Below, one piece after another: positions 1 to 8,447 of a DNA stretch of 64,000 nucleotides (position 1 is the first letter of the stretch; every line of letters starts with the position of its first letter). The position numbers were made by a program, and so were the translations under genes. The notes below the pieces were generated by a model. It saw nothing but the letters and a program-made list of their open reading frames with translations. It did no database searches and was not told the DNA's origin. This DNA comes from Jiangella muralis (GTDB taxonomy: Bacteria > Actinomycetota > Actinomycetes > Jiangellales > Jiangellaceae): NCBI RefSeq assembly GCF_001270745.1, contig NZ_LFXL01000031.1:62001-126000 (forward strand), written 5' to 3'.

Positions 1-145
1 TGGTGGACGGCGCGAGGTCGCCGACCGCGAGCCCGAGCACCACGACGGCGCAGCCGGCCGCCGCGACCAGGCCGAGGATCGGCCAGAGGACGCGGCGGCG
101 CTGCTGCCGGCTCCACGGCTGGTGCGGCGCGAGTGCGGTGGTCAC
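1..145 (-). CDS. Membrane protein, N-terminal fragment
   Basis: Only the first 48 codons of this minus-strand gene lie in the window; the rest runs off the left edge. It starts at GTG 145, which overlaps the stop of the HAD phosphatase gene by four bases (GTGA), so the two are probably co-transcribed and translationally coupled. The fragment has a basic N-terminus (SRQQRRR) followed by one hydrophobic segment of about 20 residues ending in [10 protein letters not shown]. That layout is compatible with the first helix of a FecCD-type iron-siderophore permease or another polytopic protein, but 48 residues cannot settle the family. Confidence 0.55.
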   Translation of the reverse strand, partial: MTTALAPHQPWSRQQRRRVLWPILGLVAAAGCAVVVLGLAVGDLAPST

Positions 146-786
146 TGAGCTACGACGTCGACGAGCAGCGGGCCGGTTCCGTCGATCCGCAGGTGAGCGG
201 GGCTGCCGGCGACGAGATCGGCCTCCAGCTGGCGCGCCTCGTGCGTGGACACGATCCCGACGACGGCCATGCCGGCCGCCCGGGCCGCGGCGATGCCGCT
301 GGGCGCGTCCTCGACGACGACACAGCGGCCGGGCTCGACGCCCAGCCGCTGCGCACCCAGCAGGTACGGCTCCGGATGCGGCTTGCCGCGCAGCACGTCG
401 TCGGCGGTGACGACCACGCCGGGCGGCGTCAGCCCGGCGGCGCGCATGCGGGCGGCTGCGATGACGGCGCTGCCGGACGTGACGACGGCGCGGCGATCGG
501 CCGGGATGGACGCCAGCAGCTCGGCCGCGCCGGGCATGGCCCGGACCGTGCCGGCGTCGGCGATCTCCAGCTCGTCGACGCGGGCCAGCGCGGCGCTGAC
601 CATCGGCCCGGGCAGCAGGTCGGCGACGATGTCGGCGGTGGTGCGGCCGTGCGCGTCGGCCAGCCGGGCCGGGTCGACGTCGTACTGACGGCACCAGCGC
701 AGCCAGCAGCGCGCGATGGAGTCGGTCGAGTCGACCAGGGTCCCGTCGAGGTCGAGCAGGATCGCATCGGCTTTCAGCACCACCAC
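142..786 (-). CDS. HAD-superfamily sugar phosphatase / beta-phosphoglucomutase-like hydrolase
   Basis: A 214-residue soluble haloacid dehalogenase-fold phosphatase. Motif I is DLDGTLVDS with nucleophile Asp12 and acid/base Asp14. Motif II is the VVTSGSA strand-Ser. Motif III is the Lys of GKPHPEP, and motif IV is [18 protein letters not shown]. The helical cap between motifs I and II and the EDAPSGI signature are typical of the small sugar-phosphatase and phosphoglucomutase subgroup. The substrate cannot be read from sequence. The start is one of three consecutive GTG codons (786, 783, 780). It is the upstream partner of the membrane protein gene that leaves the window, with a four-base overlap. 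Confidence 0.85.
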   Translation of the reverse strand: MVVLKADAILLDLDGTLVDSTDSIARCWLRWCRQYDVDPARLADAHGRTTADIVADLLPGPMVSAALARVDELEIADAGTVRAMPGAAELLASIPADRRAVVTSGSAVIAAARMRAAGLTPPGVVVTADDVLRGKPHPEPYLLGAQRLGVEPGRCVVVEDAPSGIAAARAAGMAVVGIVSTHEARQLEADLVAGSPAHLRIDGTGPLLVDVVAQ

Positions 787-813
787 GGCAGCGTACCGGG
801 CGCGCGGCCCGGG

Positions 814-1536
814 TCAGGCGTCCCGGCGGCGCTGCACGGCGGCCGCGACGGCCAGCAGCGCGACCGTCCAGGCGGCCATCACCAGCCCGCCGGGCAGCGG
901 GGCGAGCGCGTCGTCGATCGCGATCCGGTCGTCGCCGGCGAGCATCCGCATGCCGGCGAGGTCCGGCAGGTACCGGGCGAGCGGCGTCACCAGGTACAAC
1001 AGGAACGCCAGCGACACGACGGTCCCGTTCGCCACCAGCACGATCAGCGGGACGACGGTGCTGCGGGTCAGCGTGGTGATGCCGAGTGCGATGAGCGCGA
1101 TGAGCGCCGCGTAGACGGCGACGCCGAGCCAGCGCCCGGGCTCGGTCTCCCCCGGGCCGCCGCCGGCCGCCCGCGCGGCGAGGAGCGCTCCCGGCATCGC
1201 GACGGCGGAGCCCACCAGGACCAGCCCGGTCACGACCACTGCCTTCGCCACCAGCACGACGGCGCGGCGCGGCATGACGGCGAACGTGACGGCGACCGGC
1301 CGGCCGGCGCTGTACTCGCTGCCGGCGGTGACGACGCCGAGGACGATCGCGCCGATGGTGAGCAGCGGCGACGCGGCCAGAACGGCCTCGGCGGCGGAGT
1401 CGGTGGCGTTCTGGCTCGCGTTGAGGGCGGCCAGCGCGACCGGCCCGGCGACGGCGACGGCGAGCGCGATGAGCGTGGCGGGCAGCGTGAGCGCCTTGCG
1501 CCACTCCGCCGCGACGGCGTCGAGCGCCGCGCTCAT
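814..1536 (-). CDS. ABC-2-type exporter permease subunit
   Basis: A 240-residue, very hydrophobic protein with about six predicted membrane segments, starting MSAALDAVAAEWRKALTLPA. A short cytosolic N-terminus before the first helix is typical of ABC-2 permeases. Its ATG at 1536 overlaps the stop of the ATPase gene by four bases (ATGA), so the two subunits form one exporter operon. A longer in-frame extension to 1746 runs through the ATPase gene and is rejected. The substrate is unknown. The neighbouring divergent two-component system suggests induction by a membrane-acting compound or antibiotic, as in many actinobacterial exporter/two-component pairs. Confidence 0.82.
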   Translation of the reverse strand: MSAALDAVAAEWRKALTLPATLIALAVAVAGPVALAALNASQNATDSAAEAVLAASPLLTIGAIVLGVVTAGSEYSAGRPVAVTFAVMPRRAVVLVAKAVVVTGLVLVGSAVAMPGALLAARAAGGGPGETEPGRWLGVAVYAALIALIALGITTLTRSTVVPLIVLVANGTVVSLAFLLYLVTPLARYLPDLAGMRMLAGDDRIAIDDALAPLPGGLVMAAWTVALLAVAAAVQRRRDA

Positions 1537-2237
1537 CGCGCGCCGCCGCTCGTAAGCGCGAAGAAGGCGTCCTCCAGCGACGGGTACCCGGCGGTGACCC
1601 GGTCCAGCGGGCCCGTCGCCACGATCCGTCCGCCGGCGATCACCACGAGGTCGTCGGCCAGCGAGGCGACCTCCCCCATCAGGTGGCTGGACAGCAGCAC
1701 CGTCCCGCCGTCGTCGGCGAAGGAGCGCAGTAGCCCGCGGATCCACCGGATCCCCTCCGGGTCCAGCCCGTTGACCGGCTCGTCCAGCACCAGCGCCGAC
1801 GGCGTGCCGAGCAGCGCGGCGGCCAGCCCCAGCCGCTGGCCCATGCCGAGCGAGAGCCGCCCGGCCCGGACGCGCGCCGCGTCGGCCAGCCCGACCTGCT
1901 CCAGCACCTCGCCGACCCGCCGCCGCGGGATGCCGTTGCTGCGCGCCACCCAGGCCAGGTGCTGCCGCGCCGGCCGGGACCGGTGCGCCCCGGACCCGTC
2001 CAGCACCGAGCCCACCACCCGCAGCGGCCGCCGCAGCGACGCGTACGGCTGCCCGTCCACCAGCGCCGTCCCGGACGTCGGCCGGTCCAGGCCGAGCAGG
2101 ATCCGCAAGGTCGAGGACTTGCCCGCGCCGTTCGGGCCGAGGAAGGCTGTGACGCGGCCCGGCTCGGCCCGGAACGTCACGCCGGAGAGGATGTCGCGCG
2201 AGCCGCGGCGCTTCACCAGATCGTCGAAAGTGAGCAT
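1533..2237 (-). CDS. ABC exporter ATP-binding subunit
   Basis: A 234-residue ABC ATPase. The Walker A motif is GPNGAGKSS near residue 34. The signature helix is LSLGMGQRLGLAAAL, a variant of LSGGQ with Leu and Met in place of two Gly. Walker B is ALVLDEPVNGLDPEG and the H-loop is LLSSHLMGEVASLAD. The variant signature and the LDPEGIRWIR continuation match the drug/bacteriocin exporter class (CcmA/NatA-like) rather than importers. It is the first gene of a two-gene operon with the permease and diverges from the histidine kinase gene across a 99-base gap that holds a 35-base palindrome. Confidence 0.9.
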   Translation of the reverse strand: MLTFDDLVKRRGSRDILSGVTFRAEPGRVTAFLGPNGAGKSSTLRILLGLDRPTSGTALVDGQPYASLRRPLRVVGSVLDGSGAHRSRPARQHLAWVARSNGIPRRRVGEVLEQVGLADAARVRAGRLSLGMGQRLGLAAALLGTPSALVLDEPVNGLDPEGIRWIRGLLRSFADDGGTVLLSSHLMGEVASLADDLVVIAGGRIVATGPLDRVTAGYPSLEDAFFALTSGGAR

Positions 2238-2269
2238 GCGCCCATGTCAGCCCAGCGGGCGCGCGTTGT

Positions 2270-2304
2270 CATCGGACCACGGTCGCTCGGACCGTGGTCC
2301 GATG
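2270..2304. promoter_or_regulatory. Perfect 15-bp inverted repeat between divergent ABC and two-component operons
   Basis: Arms 2270-2284 and 2290-2304 are exact reverse complements (CATCGGACCACGGTC and its complement) separated by five bases. No T-run follows on either strand, so this looks like a protein-binding site rather than a terminator. It lies 33 bases from the ATPase start and 33 bases from the kinase start, an ideal place to control both promoters. The adjacent LuxR-type response regulator is the obvious candidate binder; that is inference. Confidence 0.7.
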
Positions 2305-2336
2305 CCCGGCGCCGACGACTTTCCTAGACTCGGGGC

Positions 2337-3185
2337 ATGGAGACCGGCCGCCCGACCTGGCGCTCCCGGGCCTGGCCGATCGCCTGGGCGGCGCTGTTCC
2401 TGCTGGTGTCGGGGCTCATGACGATCGGCAACCAGAACCCCGCGACGCAGTTGCTGCCGCTGGTCGTCGTCGGACTCGCGGTGCTGGTGTCGGTGTGGGC
2501 GGTGCTGCGTACCCGCCGCGACCGGCGCGCTCACGAGGACCGGCTGGCGGCCTGGGCCGGCGAGCGGTCCGCCCAGGCGGAGCGGCTGCGCATCGCCGGT
2601 GACCTGCACGACCTCGTCTCGCACGGGCTCGGCCTGATCACCGTCCGCGCCGCCGTCGCCGCCCGGCTGGACGACCCGTCCGAACGGGCGACCGCGCTGG
2701 TCGACATCGAGGAGGTCAGCCGCGAGACCACTACTGAGCTGCGCCGCATGCTCACCGTCCTGCGCACGCCGGACGCCGCGGCGACGCTGCGGCCGGCGGA
2801 GTCGCTGGCCGACCTCCCCGGCATCGTCGCGGCGGCCCGCGGCGCGGGATTGGACGCGACGCTCGAGGCGGCCGCCGGCGACGGCGTGTCGCCGGGCACG
2901 CAGCTCACCGTCTGCGCCGTCGTCCGCGAGGCGCTGAGCAACGCCGCCCGGCACGCCGGCCCGACCCGGGTCCGGGTCGGCGTGCGCCGCGACGGCGGGT
3001 CGGTCGTCGTCACGGTGGGCGACGACGGCCCGGCCCCGGGCTGGGAGCCGCGTCCCGGCGCCGGGCACGGGCTGGCGGGCCTGCGGGAGCGGGTGACGGC
3101 GCTCGGCGGCACGCTCGCGGCGGGCCCGGCCGGCGCCGGGTTCGGCGTGACCGCCGCCCTCCCCGACCGCGGGCCGTCGTCGTGA
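2337..3185 (+). CDS. NarL/DesK-type sensor histidine kinase
   Basis: A 282-residue sensor kinase. Two membrane helices (about residues 13-30 and 38-57) are followed by a HisKA_3 dimerisation domain with the motif RIAGDLHDLVSH, the phosphoacceptor being His91. The C-terminal HATPase has the N-box REALSNAARHA and the G-box GAGHGLAGLRERV. The short sensor part with almost no extracellular loop resembles intramembrane-sensing kinases that sit beside ABC exporters. A TAGACT hexamer at 2324-2329 ends seven bases before the ATG, the spacing expected for a leaderless actinobacterial transcript. The gene overlaps the response regulator by four bases. Confidence 0.9.
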   Translation: METGRPTWRSRAWPIAWAALFLLVSGLMTIGNQNPATQLLPLVVVGLAVLVSVWAVLRTRRDRRAHEDRLAAWAGERSAQAERLRIAGDLHDLVSHGLGLITVRAAVAARLDDPSERATALVDIEEVSRETTTELRRMLTVLRTPDAAATLRPAESLADLPGIVAAARGAGLDATLEAAAGDGVSPGTQLTVCAVVREALSNAARHAGPTRVRVGVRRDGGSVVVTVGDDGPAPGWEPRPGAGHGLAGLRERVTALGGTLAAGPAGAGFGVTAALPDRGPSS

Positions 3186-3847
3186 CCCCCGTCCGCGTGC
3201 TGATCGCCGACGACCAGCCGCTGCTGCGGCACAGCCTGGCGCTGCTGCTCGACGCCACGCCGGACCTCGCCGTCGCCGGGACGGCCGCGACCGGCGCCGA
3301 GGCGGCCGCCCTCGCCGCGGACCTGCGCCCTGACGTCGTCCTGATGGACATCCGGATGCCCGGCGGCGACGGCATCGAGGCGACCCGCCGCATCACCGCC
3401 GACCCCGAGCTGGCCGCCGTCCGCGTCCTCGTGCTGAGCATGTTCGAGCTGGACGAGTACGTGTACGCCGCGTTGCGGGCCGGGGCCAGCGGCTTCCTGC
3501 TCAAGGACGCCCGGCCGGAGCAGCTGCTGGACGCGGTCCGGCGCACGCACGCCGGCGAGTCGCTGTTCGCGCCGAGCATCCTGACCCGGCTGGTCGAGCA
3601 CTACCTCGGCCGGCCCGCCGCGGGCCCGGCCGGCGCCCGGCTGGACGTGCTGACCGAGCGCGAGACCGAGGTGCTGGCGCTGGTGGCGGCCGGGCTGTCC
3701 AACGACGAGATCGCGGCGGCGCTGACCATCTCGATCAAGACGGTGAAGACGCACATCGGTCACCTGCTGGCCAAGCTGGCCGCCCGCGACCGCGCGCAGC
3801 TGGTCATCGCCGCGTACGAGAACGGGTTGGTGGGTCAGGCGTCGTAG
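3182..3847 (+). CDS. LuxR/NarL-family response regulator
   Basis: A 221-residue two-domain regulator starting at GTG 3182. The receiver domain has the acidic pair in IADDQ, phosphoacceptor Asp56 in VVLMDIRMPGG, and the switch Lys in GFLLKDA. The C-terminal LuxR helix-turn-helix reads LTERETEVLALVAAGLSNDE followed by the recognition helix region SIKTVKTHI. It is the partner of the kinase just upstream, with which it overlaps by four bases. Its 3' end overlaps the end of paaE, on the opposite strand, by 13 bases. It probably acts on the divergent ABC exporter and on its own promoter through the palindrome at 2270-2304. Confidence 0.92.
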   Translation: MTPVRVLIADDQPLLRHSLALLLDATPDLAVAGTAATGAEAAALAADLRPDVVLMDIRMPGGDGIEATRRITADPELAAVRVLVLSMFELDEYVYAALRAGASGFLLKDARPEQLLDAVRRTHAGESLFAPSILTRLVEHYLGRPAAGPAGARLDVLTERETEVLALVAAGLSNDEIAAALTISIKTVKTHIGHLLAKLAARDRAQLVIAAYENGLVGQAS

Positions 3848-4935
3848 TCGACCTCGAGCGTCGGCGTCGTCGGGTGCGACTGGCAGGTGAGGACGTAGCC
3901 GGCCGCGATCTCGTCGTCCTCCAGCGCGTAGCGGCGCTCCATCGTGACGGCGCCGTCGAGGACCTTCGCCCGGCACGTGCCGCAGACGCCGCCCTTGCAG
4001 GCGAACGGCGCGTCGTTGCGGACCCGGAGCACGGCCTCGAGCACGGTCTCGTCCGGGTCGTCGACGGTGACCTCGGTGCGGCGGCCGTCCAGCGACGCGG
4101 TGACGGCGCAGGTGACGGCCTGCTGCCGGGCCTCCTCGCGGATCGCCGGCGGCGGGTCGCCGACGTGGTACAGCTCGGCGTGGACGTGCGCGCGGTCGAC
4201 GCCGCGGGCGGCCAGCACCCCGCGGGCGGTGGTGATCAGGTCGTACGGGCCGCACAGGTACCAGTCGTCGACGGTGTCCGGCGGCAGCAGGGTGTCGAGC
4301 ACCCGGCCGAGGCGGTCGCCGTCGAGCCGGCCGGACAGTAGCTGCGTCGACCCGGGCTCGCGGGACAGGACGTGCACCAGCTGCAGGCGGCCCGGGTGGC
4401 GGTCCTTGAGGTCGGCCAGCTCGTCCAGGAACATCACCGACGACGACGTCCGGTTGCCGTAGAGCAGCGTGACCCGGCTGCCCGGTTCGGTGTCCAGCGC
4501 CGTCGCGACGATCGACAGCACCGGCGTGATGCCGCTGCCGGCCGCGACCAGCGCGTAGTGCTTGGCCTGCCCCGGCTCGAACGGCGGCGTGAACCGCCCG
4601 GCCGGCGTCATGACGTCGACCTCGTCGCCGGCCGCCAGCGTCTCCAGGGCGTGCGACGAGAACGCGCCGCCGGGGATGCGCTTCACCGCGATGCGCAGCA
4701 CGCCGGACCCGGCCGGCGAGCAGATCGAGTAGCTGCGCCGCACGCCGTCGCCGCCGGGCAGGGCGACGTTGACGTGCTGGCCGGCGGCGAACTCGTAGTC
4801 GGCGGCCAGCTCGGCCGGCACGGCGAACGTGACCGCGACGGCGTCGTCGGTCAGCCGGTCGACGGCGGCGACGCGCAGCCGGTGGGTGACGGAGTGCCGT
4901 CGCCGTTCGCGCGGCGCCTCGGTGGTCGTCGTCAT
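3835..4935 (-). CDS. paaE: Phenylacetyl-CoA epoxidase reductase subunit PaaE
   Basis: A 366-residue oxidoreductase that passes electrons from NADPH through FAD and a [2Fe-2S] centre to the PaaA di-iron oxygenase. Domains in order: an FAD-binding barrel with RRSYS (residues 66-70), a NAD-binding domain with AAGSGITP and LCGP, and a C-terminal plant-type ferredoxin domain with CKGGVCGTCRAK and a final Cys in VLTCQSH. The start at ATG 4935 overlaps the paaD stop by four bases; a longer in-frame extension to 5043 lies inside paaD and is rejected. It is the last gene of the paaABCDE operon, and its stop overlaps the convergent response regulator. Confidence 0.93.
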   Translation of the reverse strand: MTTTTEAPRERRRHSVTHRLRVAAVDRLTDDAVAVTFAVPAELAADYEFAAGQHVNVALPGGDGVRRSYSICSPAGSGVLRIAVKRIPGGAFSSHALETLAAGDEVDVMTPAGRFTPPFEPGQAKHYALVAAGSGITPVLSIVATALDTEPGSRVTLLYGNRTSSSVMFLDELADLKDRHPGRLQLVHVLSREPGSTQLLSGRLDGDRLGRVLDTLLPPDTVDDWYLCGPYDLITTARGVLAARGVDRAHVHAELYHVGDPPPAIREEARQQAVTCAVTASLDGRRTEVTVDDPDETVLEAVLRVRNDAPFACKGGVCGTCRAKVLDGAVTMERRYALEDDEIAAGYVLTCQSHPTTPTLEVDYDA

Positions 4936-5393
4936 AGCGCCTTCACGTGGTCGAACGGTTCCTGGCAGGCCCGGCAGACCCAGAGCGCCTTGCACGCCGT
5001 CGAGCCGAACCGGGCCAGCTCGCGGGTGTCCGGCGAGCCGCACTGCGGGCAGCGGACGCTGAGCGTCAGCGCGACCGTCCCCGCCGGGTGCGGCGGGGCG
5101 ATGCCGTGCCGCTCCAGGGCGGCGCGGCCGTCCGGGGTGATCCAGTCGGTCGTCCAGGCCGGCGCCAGCACCGTCCGCACCTCGACGTCGCCGACCCCTT
5201 CCCCCGCCAGCGCCGCGACGATGTCGGCGCGGATCGCGTCCATCGCCGGGCAGCCGGAGTAGGTCGGCGTGATGTCGACGGTGACGGCGCCGGCGTCGTC
5301 GACGCGGACGGCGCGCAGGATGCCGAGCTGCTCGATCGTGACGACCGGCAGCTCCGGGTCCGCGACCGCGGCGACGATCTCCCGCACACTCAC
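4932..5393 (-). CDS. paaD: Phenylacetate degradation protein PaaD (DUF59/MIP18-type)
   Basis: A 153-residue protein combining an N-terminal DUF59/MIP18 domain (ADPELPVVTIEQLGILR, then ITPTYSGCPAMD) with a C-terminal four-cysteine zinc-ribbon-like segment (CPQCG and CRACQ). PaaD is needed for epoxidase activity and is thought to help assemble the metal or Fe-S centres; Cys in TYSGCPAM is the conserved residue of the family. It starts at GTG 5393 and overlaps both paaC and paaE by four bases, so translation of the operon is tightly coupled. Confidence 0.92.
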   Translation of the reverse strand: MSVREIVAAVADPELPVVTIEQLGILRAVRVDDAGAVTVDITPTYSGCPAMDAIRADIVAALAGEGVGDVEVRTVLAPAWTTDWITPDGRAALERHGIAPPHPAGTVALTLSVRCPQCGSPDTRELARFGSTACKALWVCRACQEPFDHVKAL

Positions 5394-6109
5394 CAGGTCA
5401 CCCCCGGGTGGGAACGGTGCAGGTGCTGCAGTTCGGCGAGCAGGTAACCGAGGTGCTCGGTGTGCAGGCCGGCCCGGCCACCGCGTCTCGCCGCCGTCGG
5501 CTCGGGCACGTCGAGGCCGGCTTCGGCCAGCACGCCGTGCACGTACGCCGTCCAGGGCTCCCGCAGCGTCGCGGGGTCGACGTCGGCACCGTCGAACGGC
5601 TCGAACAGCTCGCCGGCGTACGGCCAGACGGCGTCGAGGGCGGCGACCATGCGGCGGCGGCTCTCGTCCGTGCCGTCACCGAGGCGGAGCACCCACTGGG
5701 TCGCGTGGTCGCGGTGGTAGTGGACCTCCTTGACCGCCTTCCCCGCGATGGCGGCCAGCGTGTCGTCGGTGCCGGCGCGCAGGCGGTCGTACAGCTCGTA
5801 CTGGTAGGCGGCGAAAACCAGCTGGCGGGCCATGGTGGCCGCGAAGTCGCCGTTCGGCAGCTCGACCAGCAGCACGTTGCGGAACTCGCGGTCGTCGCGC
5901 CAGTACGCGAGCGCGTCCTCGTCGCGGCCCTCTCCTTCCTGCTCGCCCGCGTAGCTGAGCAGGGTGCGAGCCTGGCCCAGCAGGTCCAGCGCGATGTTCG
6001 CCAGCGCGATGTCCTCCTCCAGCTCCGGTGCGCGGGCCACCCACTCCCCCAGCCGCTGGGCCAGGACCAGGGCGTCGTCGCCGAGCGCCAGGGCGTACTG
6101 GCCCCTCAC
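5390..6109 (-). CDS. paaC: Phenylacetyl-CoA epoxidase structural subunit PaaC
   Basis: A 239-residue ferritin-like all-helical protein that forms the heterodimeric core of the epoxidase with PaaA. It starts at GTG 6109 ([20 protein letters not shown]), which overlaps the paaB stop by four bases; longer in-frame ORFs reaching 6379 run through paaB and are rejected. Visible family features are ELEEDIALANIALDLLGQAR, YWRDDREFRNVLLVELPNGD, and the KEVHYHRDHATQWVLRLGDG helix. PaaC keeps the fold but is structural rather than catalytic in known enzymes. Confidence 0.92.
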   Translation of the reverse strand: MRGQYALALGDDALVLAQRLGEWVARAPELEEDIALANIALDLLGQARTLLSYAGEQEGEGRDEDALAYWRDDREFRNVLLVELPNGDFAATMARQLVFAAYQYELYDRLRAGTDDTLAAIAGKAVKEVHYHRDHATQWVLRLGDGTDESRRRMVAALDAVWPYAGELFEPFDGADVDPATLREPWTAYVHGVLAEAGLDVPEPTAARRGGRAGLHTEHLGYLLAELQHLHRSHPGVTW

Positions 6110-6387
6110 AGGTGCTTCGCCTCCGCCGGCACCTCGTAGAACGTCGGGTGCCGGTAGACCTTGTCGGCGGCGGGGTCGAAGAACGCGTCCTTCTCGTCCG
6201 GGCTGCTCGCGGTGATCTGGCCGGACGGCACCACCCAGATCGAGACGCCCTCGCCGCGACGCGTGTAGACGTCGCGGGCGTTGCGGACCGCCATGGCGGC
6301 GTCGGGCGCGTGCAGGCTGCCGACGTGCTGGTGCGACAGGCCGCGCCTGGCCCGGATGAAGACCTCCCAGAGTGGCCACTCGCTCAT
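6106..6387 (-). CDS. paaB: Phenylacetyl-CoA epoxidase subunit PaaB
   Basis: A 93-residue small protein starting [20 protein letters not shown], with the family-typical [20 protein letters not shown] and [10 protein letters not shown] segments. PaaB bridges PaaAC heterodimers in the known complex. The start is ATG 6387, which overlaps the paaA stop by four bases. An in-frame extension to 6492 lies inside paaA and is rejected. Length and sequence match the normal PaaB family. Confidence 0.93.
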   Translation of the reverse strand: MSEWPLWEVFIRARRGLSHQHVGSLHAPDAAMAVRNARDVYTRRGEGVSIWVVPSGQITASSPDEKDAFFDPAADKVYRHPTFYEVPAEAKHL

Positions 6388-7346
6388 GCCGCCGCCTGCT
6401 TCCTCTTGCTCGCGTACGCCGCGGCCGCCTCGCGCACCCACGCGCCGTCCTCCTGCGCGGCGACCCGGTGCCGCAGCCGCTGCTCGTTGCACGGGCCGTC
6501 GCCCTTGATGACGCGGAACAGCTCGTCGTAGTCGGGCTGGGTGAAGTCGTAGTGGCCGCGTTCGTCGTTCCAGCGCAGGTCCGGGTCGGGGACGGTCAGC
6601 CCCAGCACCTCCGACTGCGGCACCGTCATGTCGACGAACCGCTGCCGCAGCTCGTCATTGCTGAACCGTTTGATGCCCCAGCGCATGGACTGCTCGGTGT
6701 GGCCGCCGGACACCTGCTCGCCGGTGTCGGGCGGGCCGAACATGGCCAGGCTCGGGTACCACCACCGGTCCAGCGCGTCCTGGGCCATCGCCTTCTGCGC
6801 GGGGGTGCCGCGGGTGAGCGTCAGCAGCGACTCGAACCCCTGCCGCTGGTGGAAGGACTCCTCCTTGCAGATGCGGACCATCGCCCGGGCGTACGGGCCG
6901 TACGAGCACCGCGTCAGCGGCACCTGGTTCGTGATCGCCGCGCCGTCGACCAGCCAACCGATCGCACCCACGTCCGCCCACGTCAACGTCGGATAGTTGA
7001 AGATCGACGAGTACTTCTGCTTCCGCGTGTGCAGCAGCTCCAGCAGTTCGTCGCGGGAGACGCCGAGCGTCTCGGCCGCGGCGTAGAGGTAGAGCCCGTG
7101 CCCGGCCTCGTCCTGCACCTTGGCCAGCAGGATCGCCTTGCGGCGCAGGCTCGGCGCGCGGCTGATCCAGTTGCCCTCCGGCTGCATGCCGATGATCTCG
7201 GAGTGCGCGTGCTGGGCGATCTGGCGGACGAGGGAGCGGCGGTACGCCTCCGGCATGTCGTCGCGCGGCTCGATGCGCCCGTCGGAGTCGACGATCGCGT
7301 AGAACGCCGCCTCGCGGTCGTCGGTTCGCTGGTCGGTTGGCGCCAT
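6384..7346 (-). CDS. paaA: Phenylacetyl-CoA 1,2-epoxidase catalytic subunit PaaA
   Basis: A 320-residue di-iron oxygenase that converts phenylacetyl-CoA to its ring-1,2-epoxide, the committing step of aerobic phenylacetate breakdown. The two carboxylate-histidine iron motifs are visible as KVQDEAGHG and [10 protein letters not shown], plus the first helix Glu region [13 protein letters not shown]. It is the first gene of paaABCDE. A promoter with TGGACA, a 17-base spacer and TAGCCT ends six bases before the ATG, so the transcript is probably leaderless. No paaF/G/H/J/K/Z genes and no obvious PaaR/PaaX regulator occur in the window, so the rest of the pathway must be elsewhere. Confidence 0.95.
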   Translation of the reverse strand: MAPTDQRTDDREAAFYAIVDSDGRIEPRDDMPEAYRRSLVRQIAQHAHSEIIGMQPEGNWISRAPSLRRKAILLAKVQDEAGHGLYLYAAAETLGVSRDELLELLHTRKQKYSSIFNYPTLTWADVGAIGWLVDGAAITNQVPLTRCSYGPYARAMVRICKEESFHQRQGFESLLTLTRGTPAQKAMAQDALDRWWYPSLAMFGPPDTGEQVSGGHTEQSMRWGIKRFSNDELRQRFVDMTVPQSEVLGLTVPDPDLRWNDERGHYDFTQPDYDELFRVIKGDGPCNEQRLRHRVAAQEDGAWVREAAAAYASKRKQAAA

Positions 7347-7352
7347 GGTCCC

Positions 7353-7393
7353 AGGCTAGGTCCGGATGTGACACCTGTCCAGCATTACTGCTG
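7353..7393 (-). promoter_or_regulatory. paaA promoter with overlapping palindrome
   Basis: Read on the minus strand: -35 TGGACA (7376-7381), spacer of 17, -10 TAGCCT (7353-7358), then six bases to the paaA ATG. A palindrome CAGCA-TTAC-TGCTG (7380-7393) overlaps the upstream edge of the -35 box, the position of a repressor site. An outer TGACA/TGTCA pair flanks this region with imperfect symmetry. The hexamers and spacing are seen directly; the repressor role is inference. Confidence 0.6.
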
Positions 7394-7417
7394 TCATTAT
7401 GTAACACCGTTGACGCG

Positions 7418-8386
7418 TCACCGGCGGGCCGCCGCCAGGCGGTCGATGCCGAGGCCGCTGATCAGCAGGCGTTCCTTCTGGTTGCTGAGCAGCTCCCGGC
7501 TCCAGCCGGTGAACCCGCCGTCGCCGACCTCGGCCCATTCGCCGTCGAGCCGGGCCATGACCTTGAAGCAGAGGCCCTCGTAGTAGCCGCGCCCGGTCGG
7601 CCGGCCCGGATCCGGCACCGCGGTGACGGGGACCTCGCCGGCGTCGCCGCTCGCCAGGTCAACGCGAGCCAGGTCACCGCGCGCCGCGTCGGCGACCGGC
7701 GCGAACCGTGGATCGAGGACGGTCAGCCGCACCTCGACCGCCTCCGCACCGAGCAGCGGCAGCGCCGACACGAGGACGGTCAGCTGCTCGACCAGCGCGG
7801 CCCGCTCGAACCCCAGCCCGCCGACATCGCGCCCCGCGGTGACCTGCGCGAACAGCGAGAAGTGCGCGAACATCGCCGGGCCGCTGACGTACTGGGCGCG
7901 CACGACCCGCTGGATCGCCGCCAGCCGCACCACCCCCGTCGACGGCGCATCGCCCTCCCGCCGCCGGACCGCCGCTTCGAGCGCCAGCCCGTTGGTCGGA
8001 TCGGCCGCGACGTCGGTCCCGCGGACCGTCGACACCACCTTGTTCTGGTCGACCGTCGCCAGCGCGGAGTGCGTCCCGAGCGGCGCCAGCGGGGCCAGCG
8101 TCACCACCTCGACCGGCTCCGGCCGGGCCGCGAGCGTCGCGAGCAGCACGTCCTCCACCCGGCGCAACGCGGCGAAGGGCAGCGGCGACGGCGTGGTGAA
8201 CCGGTCGCGCCGATACCGCTCCAGCACCGTCGCCGGCGACAGCCCGGCCGCCCGGCGCCGCGCCAGCTCGAGCTGCAGCGTCGTCAGGTCCGATCCCGGC
8301 AGCGCCGCCAGCGCCTCGAACACGCTGGTGCCGCCGGCCCGCCGTACGACCCGGTCGAGCGCCGCGCGCGACCCGCTCTCCGTCAT
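7418..8386 (-). CDS. Class II aminoacyl-tRNA synthetase-like protein of unknown function
   Basis: A 322-residue soluble protein that I do not recognise as a named family. Its C-terminal part resembles the catalytic core of HisRS/HisZ-type class II synthetases: GYYEGLCFKVMA looks like the histidine-site strand (normally a YYTGxxFE pattern), WAEVGDGGF like the GGGGRYD turn, and ISGLGIDRLAAARR like motif 3 (GxGxxR). An Arg-containing motif-2-like stretch RAQYVSGPAMFAHFSLFAQ lies mid-protein. No anticodon-binding domain is present. It lies 71 bases upstream of paaA on the same strand. The aaRS-like assignment is inference from short motifs and needs a profile search. Confidence 0.55.
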   Translation of the reverse strand: MTESGSRAALDRVVRRAGGTSVFEALAALPGSDLTTLQLELARRRAAGLSPATVLERYRRDRFTTPSPLPFAALRRVEDVLLATLAARPEPVEVVTLAPLAPLGTHSALATVDQNKVVSTVRGTDVAADPTNGLALEAAVRRREGDAPSTGVVRLAAIQRVVRAQYVSGPAMFAHFSLFAQVTAGRDVGGLGFERAALVEQLTVLVSALPLLGAEAVEVRLTVLDPRFAPVADAARGDLARVDLASGDAGEVPVTAVPDPGRPTGRGYYEGLCFKVMARLDGEWAEVGDGGFTGWSRELLSNQKERLLISGLGIDRLAAARR

Positions 8387-8447
8387 CCCCCATGACTAAC
8401 CGGCGCCGGCCGCGACGGTCCACCGGTTTTCGCCGCGACCGCGCGCA

